Below are positions 53,521 to 62,796 of a DNA stretch of 64,000 nt, piece after piece. The notes under the pieces are model-generated. The model saw only the letters and a program-made list of their open reading frames with translations, had not been told where the DNA came from and ran no database searches. The DNA is from Candidatus Allofournierella pullicola (GTDB lineage Bacteria; Bacillota; Clostridia; Oscillospirales; Ruminococcaceae). Both the position numbers and the translations under genes were made by a program. The DNA lies in NCBI GenBank assembly GCA_019114225.1, contig DXFW01000020.1, positions 142,171-206,170 of the forward strand. Direction: 5' to 3'. Each line of letters starts with the position of its first letter. Position 1 is the first letter of the stretch.

Positions 53521-56500
53521 ATGCGCACCCTGTTCCTGGACTATTTTGCCCAGAGCCTTGTGCTGGGGCTGGCGGTGCTAGCGCTGCTGGCAGCCGCCCC
53601 CTTCCTGCAAAAGCGTTACAGCGCCCGCTGGTTTTGCCGGGCGTGGCTGGCTCTGGCGGTGCTGCTGGCACTGCCGCTGCGGGCTGTTCTGCCCGAAGCC
53701 GCCCCTGCAACGGTAACGCTGACGCCTCCCCCGGCGCTGCTGGCGGTCGAAGAGCACGGCGAGGCGCCTGTGTCCCAGGCGGCGGTCCCCGGCCCGGACA
53801 TGGACCATTCCGCCGTTTCGGAGGTCTCCTCCGGCCAAACCGCCGCCCCCGGCCCGGACCAGCCCGCCGGGCAGGAGGTCCCGCCTTTCGAAACAGGCGG
53901 CACTGTGCCGGGATCTCCCGCCGCTCCTTCCCAAGGGGAGGTCAGCGTGATCGAATCCCCCTCGCCGCTGGCGGCCTTTGCCCCGCTGGACTGGCTGGCC
54001 CTGCTCTGGCTGACGGGGGCTCTGGGCGTGGCCGGCTGGCAATGGTTCGGCTACTTCGTCTGGCGGCGGATGGCGCTTCGCCGCGCCCTGCCCGCGGACG
54101 AAAACTGGCAGGCCGTGCTGCGCGAAGCCCTTGCCCGCCAGCCGCTGGCAAAGCAGCCCCGGCTGCTGGCCAGCCCGGACGTGACCGGCGCGATGGCGGC
54201 AGGCTTTTTCCGCCCGGTGCTGCTGGTGCCGGAAGGCGCGCAGCCCGGCACGGATGGCGCGTATCTGCTGGCCCACGAGCTGACCCACCTTCAGCGGCAC
54301 GATCTGGCCCGCAAGGCGCTGTTCAGCCTGGTGCTGGCGCTGCACTGGTATAATCCCGCCGTCTGGCTGCTGGCAAAGCGGGCCGGGCGGGACATGGAGA
54401 CCGCCTGCGACGAGGCGGTCCTGACCGCATTGGGAACGGAGCACCGGGCGGCCTATTGCGACGCGCTGCTCCATGCGGTGGGTCATGGCCGCGCCCCGGC
54501 GCTGACCACCTGCTTTTCCCTGACCAAAAAAGACGTGAAGGCCCGCTTTGCCCGCCTGTGGGACACTTCGCCCAAGCGGCGGGGCGCGGCGGTGCTGGCG
54601 GTGTTCTGCCTGACGGCCGCCCTTGCGGGGGCGCTGGTGGCCTGCAATGCCGCCCCCCGGGAGAGCGGCGGCGAGCCTCCGGTTTCCGCCCCGCAGCCCT
54701 CTGCCGAACCGGCGACGGACCTTTCCACCGACACCGAGGTCTGGCCGTCGGTCTATTATTCCCACAACGGCGTTTTCGACTCCTCCGGCGCTCTCTCCTC
54801 CGTGAAGCTGCCCGTGGATCTGGAAAGCGTGGGCCGCAACCGCTGGTCAGGCTACGCCTCCCCCGATCAGCAGTATCTCGGTCTTGCCGTGCCCGCCGCC
54901 GACGCGGAACATCCCGGCCTGATAACTCTGTGGAGCTCCGCCGACGGCGGCGAAAGCTGGACCAGCACCCCGCTGGACTGCTCGGCCTGGATCGAGCGGA
55001 TGGCCGAAGCGGAGCGCTGGGAAGAACACAAGCAGTCGGTCTTTAACAAAAGCGTCGCCTGGGCCATTCCCAATCATTATCAGTTCGTCAGCCCGGAAGT
55101 GGGTTTCCTGGTCTTCTACGGCCACTATGAATACGGCCCCGCCGACAAGCGCTTCGCCGACACCAGCAGCGCCTTTGTGCTGCTGCGCACCCTGGACGGC
55201 GGCGAAAGCTGGCAGGAGATGTGCTTCACCGACGGCAAGGACATCGGCAACGGCACCTCCCTCTCCTTTGCGCTCTTCAACTCCTTCGCCTTTTTGAACG
55301 AGAATGTGGGCTTTCTCTGCGCCCATGGGGAAGGTTACGGCACCGAAGAGCAATTCAACCTGCTGCGCACCACCGACGGCGGCCAGACCTGGCAGCAGCT
55401 GGACCTGAGCGGCTTGGCCGCCACTCTGCCCGGCGCGCCCTTGGGCCGGTGGCATGTCTGCGGCGCGCTGGGCTGCTCCACCGGGCAGCCGCCCAACCCG
55501 GAACTGCCCCAGCCGGACCTGTTCACCAGCGCCGAAGCGGGATTCGCGGCCTTTGTGGCCTGGGGCGACAATGATTCCCAGCGGTTCATCTTTTATACCC
55601 GGGACTTTGGCGAAAGCTGGCAGTGGATGTACCGCACCGCGTACCAAAAGACCCAGGCGGAACTGGCCGGCACCGACAAGGATGTCTGGCCGGTGGGATA
55701 CTACAACAGCCTTGGCCCGGTGCCTCTGCCGGAAGAGGCCGGCGAACTGCCTCCCGCCACGCCCTTCGGCTACGCCTCCCCTGATCTGCAGTACGCCGGC
55801 CTGGCACAGTACGGCCTTGAGGGGGAGGCTCAAAAGAGCCTGATCCTGTGGAACACCGCGGACGGCGGCGAGCACTGGACCTCCACCACCCTGGACTGTT
55901 CCGCCTGGCTGGAAAAGACAGCGCAAAAGAATGACTGGGCCGCGCTGGAAGCGGACGGCGTGACAAACGGCACTGCCCGGGTAATGCCCAGCGCCTACCA
56001 GTTCGTCAGCCCCAACACCGGTTTTCTGGTCTATTACGCCGACTGGAGTTACGGCCCCGCCCACAACCGCCATGTCGTCAGTTCCGCCGACTTTGTGGTG
56101 CTGCGCACCACGAACGGGGGCGAGAGCTGGCAGCAGATGTACAGCGGAGACGGCAGCGACTTTGCGGGCGGCGCCAGCAAGGAACTTGCCCTGTCCGTCT
56201 GCCGGCCCTTCCTTTTCCTGAACGATAAAGTGGGCTTTTTGTGTGCCCACGGCGACGGCTACGGCGCAGACGGCAGTTCCAACCTGCTGCGCACCACCGA
56301 CGGCGGTGCCACCTGGCAGCTGCTGGACCTGAGCGCCGTGCTGAGCAGCGTGCCCGGCGCCCCCTGGGATACCTGCCATGTGTGCAGCGCTTGGGGCCTG
56401 GGCGGGCCGGAATACGAGCCGGACCTCTTCACCAACGCCCAGCCCGGCTTTGCGGCCTTCACCGCCTGGGAAAGCAGCGACGAGCGAGTGGTATTCTACA

Positions 56501-56577
56501 CAGAGAACTACGGCGAGGGCTGGATCTGGGTGGAGCGCACCCTGGCAAACAGCACATCCCAGGAGGTGAATGACTGA
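53521..56577 (+). CDS. BlaR1/MecR1-like M56 metallopeptidase with Asp-box beta-propeller sensor
   Basis: 1018 residues. The N-terminal part has hydrophobic helices (about 5-25, 35-60, 150-175, 355-378) around an M56 zinc protease domain with HELTH (252-256) and a downstream ETACDEAV Glu. In BlaR1 the outside domain binds beta-lactams. Here it is replaced by two homologous halves (about 400-715 and 720-1018), each with several Asp-box motifs (S/T-x-D-G-G-x-S/T-W type, first at 473-480). These form beta-propellers. A different ligand is implied. The ATG at 53521 follows GGAGGTG; it overlaps blaI. Confidence 0.88.
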   Translation: MRTLFLDYFAQSLVLGLAVLALLAAAPFLQKRYSARWFCRAWLALAVLLALPLRAVLPEAAPATVTLTPPPALLAVEEHGEAPVSQAAVPGPDMDHSAVSEVSSGQTAAPGPDQPAGQEVPPFETGGTVPGSPAAPSQGEVSVIESPSPLAAFAPLDWLALLWLTGALGVAGWQWFGYFVWRRMALRRALPADENWQAVLREALARQPLAKQPRLLASPDVTGAMAAGFFRPVLLVPEGAQPGTDGAYLLAHELTHLQRHDLARKALFSLVLALHWYNPAVWLLAKRAGRDMETACDEAVLTALGTEHRAAYCDALLHAVGHGRAPALTTCFSLTKKDVKARFARLWDTSPKRRGAAVLAVFCLTAALAGALVACNAAPRESGGEPPVSAPQPSAEPATDLSTDTEVWPSVYYSHNGVFDSSGALSSVKLPVDLESVGRNRWSGYASPDQQYLGLAVPAADAEHPGLITLWSSADGGESWTSTPLDCSAWIERMAEAERWEEHKQSVFNKSVAWAIPNHYQFVSPEVGFLVFYGHYEYGPADKRFADTSSAFVLLRTLDGGESWQEMCFTDGKDIGNGTSLSFALFNSFAFLNENVGFLCAHGEGYGTEEQFNLLRTTDGGQTWQQLDLSGLAATLPGAPLGRWHVCGALGCSTGQPPNPELPQPDLFTSAEAGFAAFVAWGDNDSQRFIFYTRDFGESWQWMYRTAYQKTQAELAGTDKDVWPVGYYNSLGPVPLPEEAGELPPATPFGYASPDLQYAGLAQYGLEGEAQKSLILWNTADGGEHWTSTTLDCSAWLEKTAQKNDWAALEADGVTNGTARVMPSAYQFVSPNTGFLVYYADWSYGPAHNRHVVSSADFVVLRTTNGGESWQQMYSGDGSDFAGGASKELALSVCRPFLFLNDKVGFLCAHGDGYGADGSSNLLRTTDGGATWQLLDLSAVLSSVPGAPWDTCHVCSAWGLGGPEYEPDLFTNAQPGFAAFTAWESSDERVVFYTENYGEGWIWVERTLANSTSQEVND

Positions 56578-56966
56578 TGACCGAAAACGAGATCAAGCGC
56601 CTGCCCGACGCGGAACTGGAAATTATGAAAGAGCTGTGGGCTGCCGGTGCGCCTTTGACCCGGGCCCAGCTGGAGGAGCGTCTCGCCCGCCGTCGCTGGG
56701 CCAGCACCACCCTGCTGGCCCTGCTGGGCCGGCTGGAAGCCAAGGGATACGTCACCCGGGAAAAGCAGGGCAAAGGCTACCTCTACGCCGCCGCCCTGGC
56801 CCGGGAGGACTACCTGCCGGTGGAGAGCCGCTCGGCCCTGGAGCGGATGTTCGGCGGCAGCGCCAAAAACCTCATCGCCGCCATGGCCCAGACGAAAGAC
56901 CTCTCCAAAGAGGACATCGACGAGCTGGCGGCCTATCTGGAAGAATTGAAACGGGGCGGGCGCTGA
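56577..56966 (+). CDS. BlaI/MecI-family repressor
   Basis: 129 residues with a winged-helix domain (5-75; AELEIMKELWAAGAPLTRAQ, WASTTLLALLGRLEAKGYV) and a dimerisation tail. It should repress its own operon through the upstream dyad and be inactivated by the M56 protease. Its start overlaps the sensor gene stop (TGATG). Confidence 0.93.
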   Translation: MTENEIKRLPDAELEIMKELWAAGAPLTRAQLEERLARRRWASTTLLALLGRLEAKGYVTREKQGKGYLYAAALAREDYLPVESRSALERMFGGSAKNLIAAMAQTKDLSKEDIDELAAYLEELKRGGR

Positions 56967-56990
56967 ACCTCCTTGCCCGCCTCAAATCAA

Positions 56991-57028
56991 AAAGCGCCCC
57001 GCAGTCGAAAGACTGCGGGGCGCTTTTC
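56991..57028. terminator. Bidirectional terminator
   Basis: A perfect 17-bp stem with GAAA loop, A run before and T run after. It serves both the BlaI-type gene and the convergent potD gene. Confidence 0.93.
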
Positions 57029-57048
57029 GTCTTGTTCAAACCTGTGGT

Positions 57049-58290
57049 TTAGTAATCCTCGCGCTGCTTTTTGCGGTTGCGGCTCCAGAACAGAAGCACG
57101 ATCACCACCACGGCCACCACCAGGCCCACGGGGATCAGCCAGTTGCTGCCGCCCTCGCTGTAGCTCTTCATATCGCTCCAGGCCTTGTCCATGGCGGCGT
57201 TGATCTCGTCAGGCAGAACGGTGAACACCTCGGTGTTGGCCAGCACTTCCGCGCTGGGGTAGGCCACTTCGCTGTACTTCAGGTCATCGGGCAGCTGCTC
57301 CCACACCTCGGTGATGGGGGTGGAGTAGCCGATGTAGTCGCAGTTGGCCACGCCCACGCTGGTCTCGCACATGTAGTTGATGAACATCTCGGCGGCTTCC
57401 TTGTTCTTGCTGCCGGCGGGAATGCACATGGCGTCCACGAAGTAGTTGGTGCCCTCCTCGGGGATAACGAAGCCCAGGTCGGGGTTCTCGTCCATCATCA
57501 CCAGGGCGTCGCCGGCGTAGTAGGGAGCCAGAGCGGCCTCGCCGCCCTCCATCTTGTCGAAGATTTCATCCATCACGTAGGCCTGCACCAGACTTTTCTG
57601 GGCCTTCAGCTCCTCAGCGATGGTGTTCACTTCCTCCACGGTGGTGGGGTTCATGCTCATGTCCAGACGCTTGGCGGCAATGGCGAAGGCGTCGCGGCTG
57701 TTGTTGAACATCAGGATGGAATTCTCGTACTTCTCATCCCACATGGCGTCCCAGCTGGTGGGCGCTTCGTCCACCATGGTGGTGTTGTAGACAAGGCCCA
57801 CAACGCCCCAGGTGTACGGCACGCTGTACTCGTCATTGGGGTCGTAGTCCAGGCCCTTGTACTGCTCGCCGATCTTGGCCATGTTGGGGATGTTGTCGAA
57901 GTTCAGCTTCTCCAGCATGCCCTCGTTGATCATCTTGCCGATCATGTAATCGCTGGGGATGATCACGTCATAATCCGCGCCGCCGCTCTTGAGCTTGGCA
58001 TACAGGCTCTCGTTGGTGTCGTAGGTGGTGTAGTTCACCTCGATGCCGGTGAGCTCGGTGAATGCCGACAGAATATCCACGCTCTCGTCGCTGCCGTCGG
58101 AGATATACAGGCCCCAGTTGTAGACGTTCAGGGTGATGTCCTGATCGGCAAGACGGGTCCAGTCGTAGTCGGCGCTGACGGAAATGTCATCGTTGACCAC
58201 GATCATCTCTTCGTCCGCCGCAGCGGCGGGCATGGCCATGGCGCCCGCGCACAGCAGTGCAGCGAGCAGGGTGCAGAACAGTTTTTTCAT
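57049..58290 (-). CDS. potD: Polyamine ABC transporter substrate-binding protein, C-terminally anchored
   Basis: 413 residues with a signal peptide (about 1-25, cleavage near AAAADEE) and a PotD-type periplasmic-binding fold (LNVYNWGLYISDG; YDVIIPSDYMIG). Unlike most Gram-positive binding proteins it lacks a lipobox. A C-terminal transmembrane helix (about 380-400, LIPVGLVVAVVVIVLLF) with a basic tail should anchor it instead. It captures spermidine or putrescine. It is the last gene of the pot operon; GGAGG precedes the ATG at 58290. Confidence 0.93.
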   Translation of the reverse strand: MKKLFCTLLAALLCAGAMAMPAAAADEEMIVVNDDISVSADYDWTRLADQDITLNVYNWGLYISDGSDESVDILSAFTELTGIEVNYTTYDTNESLYAKLKSGGADYDVIIPSDYMIGKMINEGMLEKLNFDNIPNMAKIGEQYKGLDYDPNDEYSVPYTWGVVGLVYNTTMVDEAPTSWDAMWDEKYENSILMFNNSRDAFAIAAKRLDMSMNPTTVEEVNTIAEELKAQKSLVQAYVMDEIFDKMEGGEAALAPYYAGDALVMMDENPDLGFVIPEEGTNYFVDAMCIPAGSKNKEAAEMFINYMCETSVGVANCDYIGYSTPITEVWEQLPDDLKYSEVAYPSAEVLANTEVFTVLPDEINAAMDKAWSDMKSYSEGGSNWLIPVGLVVAVVVIVLLFWSRNRKKQREDY

Positions 58291-58377
58291 TGATTTCCTC
58301 CGTTCGCGGCCTCTTTGGGCCACTTATGATTTGCCCCGCGGCCCCACAAAGCCGCCCCTCGGGCATTTTTTATATTA

Positions 58378-59214
58378 TCAGGCCTTCCGCCGCTCGCGGC
58401 GTCCGTCCAGATAATTGTAGACAAGGATGATGGCCAGGATCACCAGGAACATCACCGTGGAAAGGGCATTGATCTCCGGGCTGACCTTCTTGCGGGTCAT
58501 GCTGTAGATCACGATGGGCAGCGTCTGGGTGGTGCCGCTGGTGAAGTAGGAGATCAGAAAATCGTCGATGGAATAGGTCAGGCAGATGAGGAAGGCGGAG
58601 AGAATGGCCGGAGCCAGCTCCGGCAGCACCACCTTGAAGAAGGCCTGCTTGGGGTTGCAGCCCAGGTCCAGCGCCGCCTCATAGACCCGCACATCCAGCT
58701 GGCGCAGCTTGGGCGACACGTTGAAGATGACGTAGGGCAGGCAGAAGGAGATGTGGGCCACCAGCAGGGTGGGCAGGCCGAACACGTTCTCCGGCAGCGC
58801 CCAGCCCAGGTTCTGGTTGGCCCAGGCAATGCCATCCTTGACCACCACGAACAGCAGCATGAGCGAAACGCCGGTGATGATCTCGGGGTTGACCACGGGC
58901 ATGTAGCTGATGTTGTTGATGACCGCCTGGCTGCGCTTGCCCATGGCGTTGATTCCGATGGCCGCAGCAGTGCCCACCACGGTGGCGACCACCGCGGCGA
59001 TGAGGGCCACCACAAGGCTCAGGCCCAGGGCGCTCAGGATCATTTCGTTGTGGAACAGGCTCTGATACCACTTGAAGGTGAAGCCTGTAAAGATGGTGCG
59101 GCTTTTGCTCTCGTTGAAGCTGAACACCGCCATCACGGCGATGGGCACATACATGAAGGAGAACAGCAGAACGAGATACACCCGCTGCAAAGCGCGAAGA
59201 TGAGACTGTTTCAT
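58378..59214 (-). CDS. potC: Polyamine ABC transporter permease
   Basis: 278 residues with six transmembrane helices and the cytoplasmic EAA loop (YEAALDLGCNPKQAFFKVVLP). It forms the membrane channel with PotB. The ATG at 59214 overlaps the potB stop (TAATG); an upstream open frame to 59271 is not used. Confidence 0.94.
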   Translation of the reverse strand: MKQSHLRALQRVYLVLLFSFMYVPIAVMAVFSFNESKSRTIFTGFTFKWYQSLFHNEMILSALGLSLVVALIAAVVATVVGTAAAIGINAMGKRSQAVINNISYMPVVNPEIITGVSLMLLFVVVKDGIAWANQNLGWALPENVFGLPTLLVAHISFCLPYVIFNVSPKLRQLDVRVYEAALDLGCNPKQAFFKVVLPELAPAILSAFLICLTYSIDDFLISYFTSGTTQTLPIVIYSMTRKKVSPEINALSTVMFLVILAIILVYNYLDGRRERRKA

Positions 59215-60029
59215 TACATGACCCCCTCCACACCGTCTTTGTTGCCGCTGGTGTTGGTCAGGCTCATGCACAAAAGCACGATGACCATCAGCACCAGACT
59301 CATGGCGCTGCCCAGGTTATAGTTGTAGCTGTTGCCCAGGAACTGCAGCTCGATCAGATCGCCCACCAGCATGGTGTCGCCGCCGCCCAGCATGCGGCTG
59401 ATGATGAAGGTGGACACGCTGGGCACGAACACCATGGTGATACCGGTGGCAATGCCGGGCATGGCCAGGGGGATGAGCACCCGGCCCAGCACCCGGAAGA
59501 TGTCGGCGCCCAGGTCCTGGGCGGCCTCGATGATGCTGCCGTCGATCTTGACCATGGCGGTGTAGAGCGGCAGGATCATGTAGGGCAGATAGTTGTAGAC
59601 CATGCCCAGAACAACGGCGCCCTGGGTGTTGATCATCTCAAAGGGCCCAATGCCGAACAGGCCCAGGAAGCGGTTGATGAGGCCGTTGTTTTCCAAAAGG
59701 CTCATCCAGGCGTAGGTGCGGAGCAGGAAGTTCATCCACATGGGCAGGATGACCAGCATTTGCATCATCCGCTGGCTGGAAACGGGCAGCCGGCTGAGCC
59801 AGTAGCCCACCGGGAAGGCCAGCACCAGGCAGATCACCGTGGCGATGGCGGCCAAAAGAAGGCTTCGCACGAACACGGTGGTGTAGTCGTCCAGGGCGGT
59901 GATGTTCTCCAGCGTAAAGGCGCCGCTTCTGGTGGTGAACGCAAAGTACACCACGATCAAAAGCGGCACAGCGATGAACACAGTCATCCAAACCAGATAC
60001 GGAAAGGCGAGGCTCTTATTTTTCAGCAT
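59214..60029 (-). CDS. potB: Polyamine ABC transporter permease
   Basis: 271 residues, six transmembrane helices, and the EAA motif (EAAQDLGADIFRVLGRVLIP). It pairs with PotC. It starts 3 bp after potA and ends overlapping potC. Confidence 0.94.
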   Translation of the reverse strand: MLKNKSLAFPYLVWMTVFIAVPLLIVVYFAFTTRSGAFTLENITALDDYTTVFVRSLLLAAIATVICLVLAFPVGYWLSRLPVSSQRMMQMLVILPMWMNFLLRTYAWMSLLENNGLINRFLGLFGIGPFEMINTQGAVVLGMVYNYLPYMILPLYTAMVKIDGSIIEAAQDLGADIFRVLGRVLIPLAMPGIATGITMVFVPSVSTFIISRMLGGGDTMLVGDLIELQFLGNSYNYNLGSAMSLVLMVIVLLCMSLTNTSGNKDGVEGVM

Positions 60030-60032
60030 GGC

Positions 60033-61073
60033 TCATTCCTCCATGCGGGCCATGATGTGGATCTCATCCGGCCCAATGCGCATGCCGATCAGTTCGCCCG
60101 GGGCGCTGGCCTGGGTGGAGTGGATGATCCACTCGTAGCCGGCCTGCTCCACGTGCATTTCGAAGTGCACCCCCTTGAAGATGACGTCCTTCACAATGCC
60201 GGTGAGCTGGCCCTGGATGGCGGGCACCACCTGCACGTCCTCGGGGCGCACCACCACCTGCACCGGCTGGTTGCGCTCGAAGCCCTTGTCCACACAGGTG
60301 AACTGGCTGCCCGCGAACTCCACCTGGAAGTCCTTCAGCATAATGCCGTCCAGAATATTGCTCTCGCCGATGAAGTCCGCCACAAAAGCGTTCTTCGGCT
60401 CGTTGTAGATGTCCTCGGGGCTGCCGATCTGCTGGATGTCGCCGTCGTTCATCACCACCACGGTGTCGCTCATGGTCAGGGCTTCTTCCTGATCGTGGGT
60501 GACATAGATGAAGGTGATGTCCATGGCCTGCTGCAGGCGTTTCAGCTCCAGCTGCATTTCTTTGCGCAGCTTCAGGTCCAGCGCGCCCAGAGGCTCGTCC
60601 AGCAGAAGGACCTTCGGATGGTTCACCAGGCCCCGGGCAATGGCCACGCGCTGCTGCTGGCCGCCGGAAAGGCGGTCGGTGTGGCGGCGCTCAAAGCCCT
60701 TGAGGCCCACCACTTCCAGCATTTCCAGCACCCGGGAGCGGATCTCCTTCTCCGGCAGCTTCTGCAGCCGCAGGCCGAAGGCCACGTTCTCAAACACGTT
60801 CAGGTGCGGGAACAGGGCGTACTTCTGGAACACCGTGTTCACCTGGCGCTTGTAGGGCGGCAGGGCGGTGATGTCCTTGCCATTAAAAAAAACATTGCCC
60901 GACTTCGGCTGAACAAATCCACCGATGACCCGGAGCGTGGTGGTCTTGCCGCAGCCCGAGGGCCCCAGGAAGGTCACAAACTCCTTGTCGTGGATGTCCA
61001 GCGACAGGCCGGTCAGCACCGGCTCGCCGTCAAAGTCGACAACAATGTTTTTCAGCGATACGATCTCATTCAT
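60033..61073 (-). CDS. potA: Polyamine ABC transporter ATPase
   Basis: 346 residues with Walker A (GPSGCGKTT), signature [15 protein letters not shown], Walker B ([12 protein letters not shown]) and a C-terminal TOBE domain (about 275-340). It powers polyamine uptake. It is the first gene of potABCD. Confidence 0.96.
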   Translation of the reverse strand: MNEIVSLKNIVVDFDGEPVLTGLSLDIHDKEFVTFLGPSGCGKTTTLRVIGGFVQPKSGNVFFNGKDITALPPYKRQVNTVFQKYALFPHLNVFENVAFGLRLQKLPEKEIRSRVLEMLEVVGLKGFERRHTDRLSGGQQQRVAIARGLVNHPKVLLLDEPLGALDLKLRKEMQLELKRLQQAMDITFIYVTHDQEEALTMSDTVVVMNDGDIQQIGSPEDIYNEPKNAFVADFIGESNILDGIMLKDFQVEFAGSQFTCVDKGFERNQPVQVVVRPEDVQVVPAIQGQLTGIVKDVIFKGVHFEMHVEQAGYEWIIHSTQASAPGELIGMRIGPDEIHIMARMEE

Positions 61074-61280
61074 TTTTCATGCATCCCCCTTTGCGGAACT
61101 CTCCCGGGGCGGACAGCCCGCGGGTCAGCGCCAATTATATCGCCCCGCAAAAGGTTTGTTACACCGCCTGTGGGCCTTACAAAACGTTAGAGCCTCCTTG
61201 CCACGGCAGCTACAGCGATACATACAACGCCAATGTGTTTGACGGGCACTTTCCCGCCTTAGATGCAACACACGATTGTT

Positions 61281-61308
61281 ATTATACAGTCCCGCCCCCC
61301 TATGTCAA
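61281..61308 (-). promoter_or_regulatory. Promoter of the pot operon
   Basis: On the minus strand TTGACA (61308-61303), 16 bp, TATAAT (61286-61281). It implies a 5' leader of about 200 nt before potA. The leader (61074-61274) holds at least one hairpin (GGCGGG/CCCGTC, near 61238-61256) and no recognised riboswitch or gene. Confidence 0.88.
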
Positions 61309-61330
61309 TAGGTTTGTGCAAATTCTTTTG

Positions 61331-61379
61331 AAAAATGCCGGAATATATCCCAATGGGGCGTTATATTCCGGCATTTTTT
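61331..61379 (-). terminator. Terminator of larC
   Basis: A perfect 17-bp stem with a 14-base loop; T runs on both strands. It lies 48 bp past the larC stop. Confidence 0.9.
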
Positions 61380-61427
61380 CGAATTTTTTAAGATAAACCT
61401 TGAAAATGCTTTAAAAAACGCTGTCTT

Positions 61428-62792
61428 TCACCGTTTTTCAAAAGCGCGGCGCGCCGCCTCCAGCACCGTTTCCAGGGGCACTCCGGCGGCCGCGGCGGCG
61501 GCCGCCGCCTGGTCAAATTCCGCCTTGGCCTTGCCCGGCATTCCCGGCGCAAACTTCACGTCCACCGGGCCGTAGGGGGTGTCCACCCGGCGGCATTCCC
61601 GGGGCTGGGCCACCCGCTCCATGGCGCAGCGGCGCACCCCCCAGCTGGTGGTGTGGGCCAGCATGAGGCCGGTCAGCCGTTCCGCGTCGGCGGGGCGGCA
61701 CAGGCAGCACAGCTTCACCGCCGGGCGGTTCTTCTTCATCTGAATGGCCTCGGTGTAAACGTCCAGCGCGCCGGCGGCCAGCAGCACTCCGGCGGCATAG
61801 GCAACCGCCTCGCCGGTCATATCGTCCAGGTTGCAGGCCAGCTCCACGATGTGCTCGCTTTCACCGGCCCCGCCGCTTTCTCCCAGGAAAGCCCGCACCA
61901 CGTTGGCGGCGGCGAAATCCTTGTTGCCAGCGCCCACGCCCACGGCCCCGACCGTCATGGCGGGCATGGGCCCGAAGGAAGAGGCAAAGGTGCGCAGCAG
62001 CGCCGCCCCGGTAGGGGTGCACAGTTCCGCCTGCACGCTGCCGCCGTAGCAGGGAATGCCCCGCACCAGCCAGGCAGTGGCAGGGGCGGGCACCGGCAGC
62101 ACGCCGTGGGCGCACTTCACCTGGCCGCCTCCCAGATTCACCGGGCTGGCCACCACCCGGTCGGCGCCGAGCCACTCCATCAGCAGGCACACCGCCGTCA
62201 CGTCCGCCACAGCGTCCAGCGCGCCCACCTCATGGAAGTGCACCAGCTCCACCGGCTGGCCGTGGGCGTGAGCCTCGGCCTGGGCGATGAGGCCATAGAC
62301 CTCCATGGTCTTTTTCTTCACAGACTCCGGCACAGGCAGCCCCTCCACGATGGCACGCACATCCGCAAGGCTGGCGTGATGGTGGGCGTGGCCGTGCCCG
62401 TGGTCATGGACATGGTCGTGGAGGTGTTCCTGTTCGTGGATGTGCTCATGTTCATGGCCGTGGTCATGCTCGTGCTCGTGGTCGTGCTCATGGGCATGTT
62501 CGTGGTCATGGTCGTGAGGATGTTCGTGGCTGTGTTCGTGGACATGAGCCGTCTCCGGCCCGCCGCAGGCCACATCGTGGCTGTGCTCTTCCTGGCCGTG
62601 GGCCAGCACCGTCACATGCAGGCCCCGCACGCCGCATTTTTCGGCAGGGTCCACCCGCACCTGCACGCCGGGGATGGAATTCATCACCCGCAAAAATTCC
62701 TGCTGCCGTTCTTCGGGCAGCAGGTCCAGCAGGGCCGCGGTGAGCATATCCCCCGCCGCGCCCATGTTGCATTCCAGAAACAGCGTTTTCAT
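61428..62792 (-). CDS. larC: Nickel-pincer cofactor biosynthesis protein LarC
   Basis: 454 residues, LarC1 and LarC2 in one frame. The N-terminus (MKTLFLECNMGAAGDMLTAA) is typical. Residues about 75-145 are a His-Asp-Glu-rich stretch suited to binding nickel. LarC inserts nickel into the pincer nucleotide using CTP, for LarA-type racemases. No programmed frameshift between C1 and C2, as found in lactobacilli, is needed here. Confidence 0.95.
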   Translation of the reverse strand: MKTLFLECNMGAAGDMLTAALLDLLPEERQQEFLRVMNSIPGVQVRVDPAEKCGVRGLHVTVLAHGQEEHSHDVACGGPETAHVHEHSHEHPHDHDHEHAHEHDHEHEHDHGHEHEHIHEQEHLHDHVHDHGHGHAHHHASLADVRAIVEGLPVPESVKKKTMEVYGLIAQAEAHAHGQPVELVHFHEVGALDAVADVTAVCLLMEWLGADRVVASPVNLGGGQVKCAHGVLPVPAPATAWLVRGIPCYGGSVQAELCTPTGAALLRTFASSFGPMPAMTVGAVGVGAGNKDFAAANVVRAFLGESGGAGESEHIVELACNLDDMTGEAVAYAAGVLLAAGALDVYTEAIQMKKNRPAVKLCCLCRPADAERLTGLMLAHTTSWGVRRCAMERVAQPRECRRVDTPYGPVDVKFAPGMPGKAKAEFDQAAAAAAAAGVPLETVLEAARRAFEKR

Positions 62793-62796
62793 GCCG

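Noticed and set aside
61074..61280. 6S RNA or signal-recognition RNA in the pot leader
   Set aside because: I could not find the closing stem and central bubble of 6S or the conserved GGAA/GNAR loop context of SRP RNA, and no terminator precedes potA.
62380..62560. Repetitive DNA that could pass for a repeat array
   Set aside because: It codes for the His/Asp/Glu stretch of LarC without frame breaks.
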